Shown here in pieces: positions 1 through 5,700 of a stretch of 5,982 nt of DNA; positions within the stretch are counted from its first letter, which is position 1, and the number at the start of each line of letters is the position of its first letter. The DNA lies in assembly GCA_030043395.1 (NCBI GenBank), contig JASHXW010000027.1:1-5982 (forward strand). The letters are read 5' to 3'. Both the position numbers and the translations under genes were made by a program. The notes under the pieces are model-generated. The model saw nothing but the letters and a program-made list of their open reading frames with translations. It did no database searches and had not been told where the DNA came from. This stretch comes from Streptosporangiaceae bacterium. Its GTDB lineage: Bacteria > Actinomycetota > Actinomycetes > Streptosporangiales > Streptosporangiaceae.

Positions 1-404
1 TCGCCGACAAGGCGCTGACTGGGTCGGCGCTGATCACGCTGTCCGCGCTCGGCGAGCTGTCCTGGTGGGTCACGGCGATCATCGCCGTTCGCGAGGTCGG
101 CGTCACCGTCCTGCGGTTCTGGGTCATCAAGCACGGGGTCATCCCCGCGAGCCGGGGCGGCAAGATCAAGACCGTGCTGCAGATGGTCGCGATCGGCCTG
201 TACATCCTGCCGGTCAGCATCGACCTGCTGCGGGCGACGATCATGGCCGCCGCGGTCGTCTTCACTCTCGCGACGGGCGCAGAGTACGTCGTGCAGGCGC
301 TCCGGCTGCGCCGGGGCGCGCAGGCGTTGCGCGGCGACGGTCTTGCCGACGCGCGGCGCCTGGGCACCGCGCATGGTCCTTCTGACGCAGGGCCAGGAGC
401 GTGA
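1..404 (+). CDS. pgsA: PgsA-type CDP-alcohol phosphatidyltransferase, C-terminal part (5' end outside window)
   Basis: The last 133 residues are read in the frame that starts at base 3 and end at TGA 402-404. The family makes phosphatidylglycerophosphate from CDP-diacylglycerol and glycerol-3-phosphate in the membrane. The visible protein opens with Ala-Asp-Lys. This fits the end of the family signature DGxxARx8GxxxDxxxD, and that Asp would be its last acidic residue; the rest of the motif is off the edge. REVGVTVLR (residues 33-41) and SRGGKIKT (about 51-58) are typical of PgsA. Hydrophobic segments follow at about 8-35, 60-72 and 76-100, and a basic/Ala-rich tail ends the protein. It lies 9 nt upstream of the cinA-type gene, so the two are probably co-transcribed. 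Related actinobacteria also carry a pgsA gene just before clgR. Substrate specificity (glycerol-phosphate versus another alcohol) cannot be proved from this half. Confidence 0.87.
   Translation, partial: ADKALTGSALITLSALGELSWWVTAIIAVREVGVTVLRFWVIKHGVIPASRGGKIKTVLQMVAIGLYILPVSIDLLRATIMAAAVVFTLATGAEYVVQALRLRRGAQALRGDGLADARRLGTAHGPSDAGPGA
395..399 (+). promoter_or_regulatory. Shine-Dalgarno of the cinA-type gene, inside the end of pgsA
   Basis: AGGAG lies in the last codons of pgsA, 14 nt before the GTG at 414. That spacing is long, but it is the only SD-like sequence available. The nearby ATG at 404 is in another frame, and an in-frame TGA at 405-407 blocks any earlier start, so GTG 414 is the first possible start. 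The layout suggests translational coupling to pgsA. Confidence 0.4.
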
Positions 405-413
405 TGACCGGCC

Positions 414-911
414 GTGCCTTCCAGCCTCAGCAGCGACGACGCGGCGGTCAAGGCCATCGGCCTGCTCGTAGAGCTTGACCAGACGGCGGGAACCGCCGAG
501 TCACTGACGGGCGGCCTGGTCGCCGCGGCGCTGACATCGGTGCCTGGCGCATCGGCGGTGTTCCGCGGCGGGATCGTCGCCTACGCGGCAGATGTCAAGA
601 AGTCGCTGCTCGGCGTGCCCGGCGACCTGCTCGGCCGGGTGGGCACCGTGCACGCCGACGTCGCCGTCGCGATGGCGCAAGGCGCCAGGAGCCGGCTCGG
701 GGCGACCGTCGGGATCGGCACCACCGGGGTCGCGGGCCCCGACCCGGTCGACGACCACCCGGTCGGCACGGTCCACATCGCCGCCTGCTCACCGTCCCGG
801 GTGCTGCACCGCGAGCTCAGCCTGAGCGGGGACCGGCCCACGATCCGCCATGATGCTGTCAACCAGGTGCTGAACCTGCTCGTCATGCTGCTCATGGAAG
901 ACACCGAGTGA
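414..911 (+). CDS. cinA: Stand-alone CinA C-terminal domain protein (PncC-type nicotinamide-nucleotide amidohydrolase)
   Basis: This 165-residue protein matches the CinA C-terminal (PncC) family over its full length. Known members hydrolyse nicotinamide mononucleotide to nicotinate mononucleotide and ammonia, a cytosolic NAD salvage step. Visible motifs are TAESLTGGL (residues 27-35), GGIVAYAADVKKSLLGV (52-68) and GIGTTGVAGPDP (100-111), followed by PVGTVHIA. By comparison with PncC enzymes, Ser30 and Lys62 are the likely catalytic pair and Tyr57 lies beside them. The Cys of the common AESCTGG motif is Leu here. The N-terminal COG1058 domain of long CinA proteins is absent, and 165 residues is normal for the stand-alone form. 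Start is GTG, because an in-frame stop lies just upstream. It is probably in an operon with pgsA. The link to competence suggested by the name CinA should not be assumed. Confidence 0.9.
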   Translation: MPSSLSSDDAAVKAIGLLVELDQTAGTAESLTGGLVAAALTSVPGASAVFRGGIVAYAADVKKSLLGVPGDLLGRVGTVHADVAVAMAQGARSRLGATVGIGTTGVAGPDPVDDHPVGTVHIAACSPSRVLHRELSLSGDRPTIRHDAVNQVLNLLVMLLMEDTE

Positions 912-1019
912 TTACAGCGTTACTTACGGGGAACACGGCATGATGCCTCTCCCGCGCTGCCTACCGGGCCAGGTACGGTGGAGAGGTGAGCTGCCGGCTC
1001 TCGGGAAGGGATTGCCACG
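912..1019 (+). promoter_or_regulatory. Intergenic leader and promoter region of the clgR-type gene
   Basis: This 108-bp gap is long enough for a separate promoter. GGGGAAC at 928-934 resembles the -35 of ECF (SigE/SigH-type) promoters, but no convincing GTT -10 follows at 16-19 bp. TACGGT at 974-979 could be a housekeeping-type -10 without a clear -35. A perfect odd palindrome GGCAT-g-ATGCC lies at 937-947. At 981-1002 two exclusive hairpins can form: GAGAG 981-985 with CTCTC 998-1002, or GAGC 988-991 with GCTC 997-1000. They sit just before the ribosome site GGGAAGGG (1003-1010), 9 nt from the ATG. In mycobacteria clgR is under SigE and autoregulatory control; that is family knowledge and not shown here. 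Confidence 0.35.
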
Positions 1020-1577
1020 ATGGTCCTGCTTCGTCACTTGCTAGGTGACGCGCTTCGGCGTATGCGCCTGCGGCAGGGTCGCACCCTCCGCGAGGTTTCA
1101 GCGTCGGCGCGAGTCTCGCTCGGCTACCTCTCTGAAGTCGAGCGGGGCCAGAAGGAGGCATCGTCGGAGCTGCTGGCTGCCATCTGCACGGCTCTGGGCA
1201 TCCCGCTCTCGCAGGTGCTCAGGGAGGTCTCGGACAACTTCGCGCTCGCCGAGCTGCAGAGCGAGCCGGTCTTCGCCGACGTGCTCGAGCCGGCCATCGA
1301 GGTCACGGGCGTCGGCAAGCACGGCGAGCGGGATGGCGATGCCGGCGAGCAGGTGCCCGTCGGTCCGGTCGCATCCGTCGACCGGCGCGTCCCGGCAGGT
1401 TCTGGCACCAGGGTGACGGCATCGGTCGGCCAGCTTGGTGGCGGGCCAGTGCGTACTGCGCAGAAGATGACCGTCCCCAGCCGGCTCCCGATCTCGGCTG
1501 GCCTCCAGGTAGCAGGCCCGGAGTTCGACCAGGTCAGCAGGACCGTCCACGAGATCACGAAGATGGTGCCGGTCTGA
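1020..1577 (+). CDS. clgR: XRE-family transcriptional regulator of the ClgR type, with an extended C-terminus
   Basis: Residues 1-80 are very typical of ClgR, the actinobacterial activator of clp protease and other proteolysis/stress genes. [20 protein letters not shown] helix pair (9-27) is followed by the recognition part [20 protein letters not shown] (30-49) and [13 protein letters not shown] (51-63). ATG 1020 follows GGGAAGGG with 9-nt spacing and gives the usual M-x-LLR start. Position after pgsA-cinA fits clgR synteny. The oddity is length: known ClgR proteins have about 110-130 residues, and this one has 185. Residues 81-122 may correspond to the variable ClgR tail. Residues 123-185 match nothing I recognise and end KMVPV, whereas many ClgR proteins end in Ala-Ala, which marks them for Clp degradation. 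Codon third positions are weaker at about 125-145 and G/C-rich again near the end. A lost stop or frameshift, or a lineage-specific domain, are both possible. The ClgR call is sure; the role of the tail is unknown. Confidence 0.87.
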   Translation: MVLLRHLLGDALRRMRLRQGRTLREVSASARVSLGYLSEVERGQKEASSELLAAICTALGIPLSQVLREVSDNFALAELQSEPVFADVLEPAIEVTGVGKHGERDGDAGEQVPVGPVASVDRRVPAGSGTRVTASVGQLGGGPVRTAQKMTVPSRLPISAGLQVAGPEFDQVSRTVHEITKMVPV

Positions 1578-1580
1578 TCA

Positions 1581-1596
1581 CCAGCATCAGCGCTGG
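1581..1596. terminator. Small inverted repeat between convergent clgR and rrf2-type genes (weak)
   Basis: CCAGC (1581-1585) and GCTGG (1592-1596) form a 5-bp stem with a 6-nt loop in the 28-bp gap between two convergent stop codons. There is no T-tract on either strand. It is the only terminator candidate in this gap, and its support is weak. Confidence 0.25.
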
Positions 1597-1605
1597 CTGC
1601 GGGGC

Positions 1606-2070
1606 CTAGTGCCCGACCCGGGCTTCCCAGGAGCCCGGCAGTTCAGCGAGCGCGGTAACCCGTTCAGGCAGCTTGCCGCTGACCAGGTGAGCCAGGGTCA
1701 CTTCCTCCAGGATGGCGCGCTCGTTCGCGCGCAGCGCGATCCACACTGTCTGCAGCGGCTCGGCTGCGCCGATGTAGCCGAGGTTCTCCGGCCGTTCCCC
1801 GCGCACGCCGACCAGCGGGCCATCGATCGCCCTGATGATGTCGGCCAGCGAGATCTTCTCAGCCGGATGGGCCAGCCAGAATCCGCCGTCAGGCCCGCGC
1901 TGGCTGCGGACCAGCCCGGCGCGGCGCAGCTGAGTCAGAATCGCCTCGAGGAACTTGGCAGGTATCTGCTGCGCCTTGGCAAGCTGCTCTGCCGTGACGT
2001 GGCCTTCGTTCGAGGCCGCGAGTTCGATCGCGGCACGCAGTGCGTAATCTGCTCGGGCTGACAAGCGCAT
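1606..2070 (-). CDS. Rrf2-family transcriptional regulator without cysteines
   Basis: This 154-residue protein matches the Rrf2 family (IscR, NsrR, RsrR relatives): a dimeric winged-helix repressor of normal length. The opening MRLSARADYALRAAIELA is the usual first helix. The helix-turn-helix is at about 26-50 (VTAEQLAKAQQIPAKFLEAI then LTQLRRAGLV), the wing is RGPDGGFWL (58-66), and SLADIIRAIDGPL (74-86) begins the dimerisation helix. There is no cysteine anywhere, so it cannot carry the Cys-ligated Fe-S cluster of IscR or NsrR. It must sense something else or act constitutively. ATG at 2070 is preceded by a -10-like CATAAT only 5 nt away and no SD, suggesting a leaderless transcript. It is divergent from the LOR gene, a layout in which Rrf2 proteins often control themselves and the neighbour (inference). 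The target is unknown. Confidence 0.9.
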   Translation of the reverse strand: MRLSARADYALRAAIELAASNEGHVTAEQLAKAQQIPAKFLEAILTQLRRAGLVRSQRGPDGGFWLAHPAEKISLADIIRAIDGPLVGVRGERPENLGYIGAAEPLQTVWIALRANERAILEEVTLAHLVSGKLPERVTALAELPGSWEARVGH

Positions 2071-2082
2071 ACGTCATTATGC
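2067..2082. promoter_or_regulatory. -10 element and candidate operator of the rrf2-type gene
   Basis: Read on the - strand, CATAAT (2081 to 2076) lies 5 nt before ATG 2070, which puts the expected transcription start at or next to the A of the start codon. No good -35 is seen at 17-19 bp. The same bases form an inverted repeat GCATA-N6-TATGC that covers both the -10 and the start codon, the right place for an autorepressor to bind. The arms are only 5 bp. Confidence 0.4.
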
Positions 2083-2138
2083 AGCGACCCGGGGCCTTCC
2101 TGCGCACTGCGACATGGCACGGGGCGGCGGCCAATGAT

Positions 2139-2178
2139 CTCGGAGCGGTTGCCGAGGGTGCAGATGATGGCCGAGAAT
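2139..2178 (+). promoter_or_regulatory. Predicted promoter of the LOR gene
   Basis: TTGCCG (2149-2154) as -35, an 18-bp spacer, and GAGAAT (2173-2178) as -10 keep the key -10 bases A2 and T6. The -10 ends 7 nt before ATG 2186, and no SD is present, so a leaderless or near-leaderless mRNA is likely. CTCGG (2139-2143) and CCGAG (2152-2156) form an inverted repeat across the -35, with a further CCGAG at 2171-2175 touching the -10. These are possible regulator contacts. Confidence 0.4.
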
Positions 2179-2185
2179 TCCCCCT

Positions 2186-2758
2186 ATGCGATATGTCATA
2201 GCTAGTAAGTGGTCGTTGACCGAGCATTTCGTCATTGAAGATGGCTTCGGTAACCAAGCATTCGACGTACACGGCAGCCTGGGCCTGACTCAGCACCTGT
2301 CCTTCCGCGACCAGTCTGGCCGCCAGATCGCGGAAATCAAGAAGCACATGATGACCACCGCGCACGAGATACTGATCGACGGCCATCGCGCGGCCGAGGT
2401 GCACCACTCGGGCTTCTTCGGCGACAAGTTCGAGATCGACTCCAGCTTTGGCAGGCTCACTGCCAGGGGCGACTTCTTCGGCCGGGACTACTCGATCGAA
2501 GACCACCGTCAGCAGATCGCGCACGTGCACCAGGAGTTCTCGCTGCGGGAGAAGTTCGCCGTGGACATCGTCGACGGCGCGAACGACGTGTTCATCCTGT
2601 GCGTCGTGGTGGCCGTCGATGCCATCCACGAGGAGCGCCGCAACGACAACCAGGGCGGCATGATGGGCGGGATGGGCGGCGGCATGATGGGCGGAGGTAT
2701 GGGCGGCGGCATTGGCGGTGGCATCATCGGCGATATGCTCGGCGGCAATTTCCCCTAA
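2186..2758 (+). CDS. LURP-one-related (LOR, tubby-like fold) protein with Gly/Met-rich tail
   Basis: Residues 1-152 of 190 match the LOR/DUF567 (YxjI-like) family, a tubby-like beta-barrel of about 150-200 residues. MRYVIASKWSLTEHFVIED is the typical first two strands. FGNQAFDVHG (21-30), GRQIAEIKKHMMTTAHEILID (45-65), FFGDKFEI (77-84) and a central helix-like VDIVDGANDVFILCVVVAVDAI (126-147) follow. The tubby fold can bind membrane phosphoinositides in eukaryotes; no clear molecular role is known for bacterial members, so none is assigned. There is no signal peptide, and the protein is probably cytosolic or membrane-associated. Residues 157-190 are a low-complexity tail of Gly, Met and Ile that does not belong to the LOR fold. 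The ATG is chosen because the family start fits it and upstream frames are closed. The early codons are less G/C-rich than in neighbouring genes. It is divergent from the rrf2-type gene and convergent with lhr. Confidence 0.82.
   Translation: MRYVIASKWSLTEHFVIEDGFGNQAFDVHGSLGLTQHLSFRDQSGRQIAEIKKHMMTTAHEILIDGHRAAEVHHSGFFGDKFEIDSSFGRLTARGDFFGRDYSIEDHRQQIAHVHQEFSLREKFAVDIVDGANDVFILCVVVAVDAIHEERRNDNQGGMMGGMGGGMMGGGMGGGIGGGIIGDMLGGNFP
2654..2749 (+). repeat. Degenerate 24-bp tandem repeat coding the Gly/Met tail
   Basis: The 17-mer GGCGGCATGATGGGCGG occurs at 2654-2670 and again exactly 24 bp later at 2678-2694, in frame. Units decode as GGMMGGMG, GGMMGGGM, GGGIGGGI and a diverged IGDMLGGN. Copies 1 and 2 are the most alike, and later copies are increasingly changed. 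The pattern points to growth of the tail by in-frame duplication. Confidence 0.75.
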
Positions 2759-2776
2759 CGGGCCTGCTCAGGCCCG
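2759..2776. terminator. Perfect hairpin between convergent LOR and lhr genes
   Basis: CGGGCCTG (2759-2766), CT, CAGGCCCG (2769-2776) is a perfect 8-bp inverted repeat; sterically a 6-bp GC stem with a 6-nt loop is more likely. It begins immediately after the LOR stop TAA and includes the lhr stop TGA (2768-2770 on the - strand). It would serve both strands. There is no long U-tract on either side, which is common for actinobacterial terminators. Confidence 0.6.
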
Positions 2777-5700
2777 CAGCCGCAGGCCGCGCGGAGTCGG
2801 GCGGAAGCCGGCTTCCTCCAGTGCCTGAGCCAGCGGGGACTCGTAGACCCCGCCGCCATCGGCTCGCTGCACGGTCAGCCTGCCGAGCGCTCCTGCCTTG
2901 ACTGCTCCGGCGAGCGCGGTGGTCGCCGGAGTGAGCAGAGCCGGATCGGCGGTCCAGGAGAGCAGCGTCTTGCCGCCGCGTTCGACGTAGAGGACGAGCT
3001 GGCCGGCGACGAGGATTACCAGCGCTCCCGCCTTGCGCCCTGGCCGGTGTCCGCCCGGCGTCTCGTCCGGCCTGGGTGGCCACGGCAGGGCCGCGCCGTA
3101 GGCGTTGGCCGGATCAGCCGCCGCCAGCACGACGACCTGCGCGGGGCTTGGCCGCTGAGCACGGCTTGCGCCCCAGGCCGGGCTGCTCCATGCGCCGAGG
3201 TCGGGGGCAGTACTGCTTCCCGACGCAGCGTCGGTCGCTGCGGCGGAGCTCGCCAGGCTCGCGGTCAGCGCCAGGACAGGCTCGGCCATCGCGCGCATGC
3301 GGTCCACGGCCCCCGGCAGCGCGAACTGCGCAGCCCCAAGTCCTTCGACGAAGTAACCGCGACGGCACTGGCCAGTCTCCTCCATCGCCCGTAGCACCGG
3401 GTAGAGCGCGGCGAAGCCGCCCGGCACGCGCTCGGTCGCCGCGACTCCCCGGATCACGATGCCGTGGCGGTCGAGCAGGGCGAGTGCCCTGGCGTGCAGC
3501 TTGCGGGTCGGATCGGGATCGACCCGCGGCAGCAGCGACCAGCGTCCGCTGACTGTCGGCGGGCCTGTCTGAGAAGGCAGCGCCCCGCGCCCGAAGCCCG
3601 GACGACGCATGTTCGGGCGGCCAGGGATCCTGCCGTGCTGACTGAGCGCCACACCAGGTTGGGTCGCATGCGCGAGCTGGTCCGAGCCGATCTGGCCGCT
3701 ACCGCCATGGTCCTGGCCGGGATGCGGTGACCGGCCAGCAGGCTTCGGGCTGCTCAGCGACGACTTGCCTGATGCGAGCACGGTGCGCAAAGGCGCCATC
3801 GTGTCGTTCGTGAGCAGGCCAGCCCAGACAAGGTCCCAGATCGCGGCCGCGACGGCCTGGTCGTTGACCCGGCTCAGCGCCCGCGCGCGGCTTGCCGCGC
3901 CAGCGCCATTGCCACCTGGTCCGGCGAATCCAGGGTCTGCTGCCGTCACCAGGTCGGCGACCCGGTCGGCCAGGCCGCGGAAGAACAGCGCCCCGCCACC
4001 GCCGAGCACCGTGAGGACCGCCTCGTGTACCGGGGTCATCGTGATCTCGCCCGGCGGTGGCAGCAGCACCTGAGCGGACTCGGCCGGGGCGAGCACCAGC
4101 CAGCCGTCGCCGCCTGGCAGCGCGCCAGCTCCGGCCCAGACCACATCCCCGGCCGCCGTCAGCTCGTCCAGCATGGCCGGCGCATAGCCCTCTATCCGGG
4201 CAGGCAGGATCAGCGACTCCAGCGCTGCGGCAGGAACGGCTGCCCCGGCGAGTTGCTCGACCACCGAGTAGACCGCATCCGGGCCGGCTGACCGACCACG
4301 CCGTCTTGGCTGCCCTGGCCCGCCACGGCTGGCAGCATCCTGAGCGCCCAGCGAGTCGTGCAGCGCGTCCTGCCACGCGGGCAGGAATGCCGCCAGCACC
4401 GCCGGCGGCACCGGCTCGGCCTCTTGCCGTAGCCTGGCCAGGCAGCGCCGCCTGAGCATCCGCAGCACGCCAGCGTCACACCACTGCGTTCCGGCCAGGC
4501 TGGGCAGGAACTCGCCCTCGACGATCCGGCCGTCGGCGGCCAGCCTTTGCAGCATCCCGGCGATCACGGCAACGCCGACGCCATACCGGTGCGCGACCTG
4601 CGATGCAGTGAACGGGCCATGCGCCCTGGCGTACCTGGCGACCAGGTCACCGAGCGGATCGGCAAGGAGTTCGGTGAACGCCACCGGGATGCCGGTCGGC
4701 AGGGCCACTCCGAGCGCATCCCGCAGCCGGCCAGCGTCCTCGATCGCCGCCCAGCGCTGCTCGCCGGCGACGCGGACCTCGATGACCCTGCGCTGGGCCG
4801 CGAGGTCGGCCAGCCATGTCTCCCCGGTCGCAGGCGGATCCTGGCATCGCTGGGAGATCTCATCGGCCGACAACGGGCCGATCTCCCTGATCATGTCGGC
4901 GAGCTGCTCCACGTTCGAGCTGCGCCTCGTGGGCGACAGGCGCTGGAGGTCTTGTTCGGCATCGGAGACGATCAGCGGGTCGAGCAGTTCCCTGAGGTCA
5001 GCCTGCCCGAGAAGCTCGGCCAGCAAGGCCGAGTCCAGTGCCAGAGCCTGAGCGCGGCGCTCAGCGAGCGGAGCGTCCCCCTCGTACATGAACGCGCGGA
5101 TATACCTGAACAGCATGGCCCGGGCGAACGGGGAGCCGGAGGCTGTCTCGACCTCGACGAGCCTGATCGTGCGCGCGGCCAGGTCGCGCATCAGGCCGAC
5201 GAGGGCGGGCACGTCGAAGACGTCCTGCAGGCACTCCCGCATGGTCTCAAGCACGATCGGGAAGCTGCCGTAGGTGCTGGCGACTGCCAGCAGCTGCGCC
5301 GAGCGCTGGCGCTGCTGCCACAGCGGCGAGCGACGGCCGGGCTGGCGGCGGGGGAGCAGCAGGGCTCGGGCCGCGCACTCGCGGAACCTGGACGCGAACA
5401 GGGCCGACGAGCCGAGCTCACCGGTCACGACCTGCTCTACTTCGTCGGCGTCGAGCATGACGAAGCCGGCGGGAGGCGGGTCGTCGGAGTCAGGGACCCG
5501 GATCACGATCCCGTCGTCGGTGTACATCGCCTGGACGTCCATGTCGCCGTACCGCTCGCGCAGCCGCGCGGCAATCGCCAGCGCCCACGGGGCATGCACC
5601 TTCGAACCGAACGGGCTGTGCAGGACGAGGCGCCAGTCACCTAGTTCGTCGCGGAACCGCTCCAGAACTAGCGTCCGGTCGTCCGGCAGGTAGCCGGTCG

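Noticed and set aside
65..385. A 106-codon + strand frame at the left edge
   Set aside because: It is out of frame with the conserved PgsA reading, and its Arg/His/Gly-rich product has no support.
1098..1558. Two open frames of about 145-150 codons on the - strand
   Set aside because: They overlap the conserved ClgR helix-turn-helix and have no recognisable domain. I considered a decayed transposase in 1300-1558 but saw no DDE-type motif or terminal repeats.
1609..2061. A 150-codon + strand frame
   Set aside because: It is the antisense shadow of the Rrf2 gene.
1889..2629. A 246-codon - strand frame spanning the rrf2 start, the spacer and most of the LOR gene
   Set aside because: It is antisense to LOR, in another frame of rrf2, and crosses both promoters with no family match.
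3699..4376. A 225-codon - strand frame within lhr
   Set aside because: It is an out-of-frame shadow of lhr, and its Arg/Gly-rich composition is an artefact of GC content.
4547..5644. A 365-codon open frame on the + strand
   Set aside because: It lies fully antisense to well-conserved lhr. Its Arg/Gly/His/Gln-rich product matches no family and is explained by high-GC codon bias.
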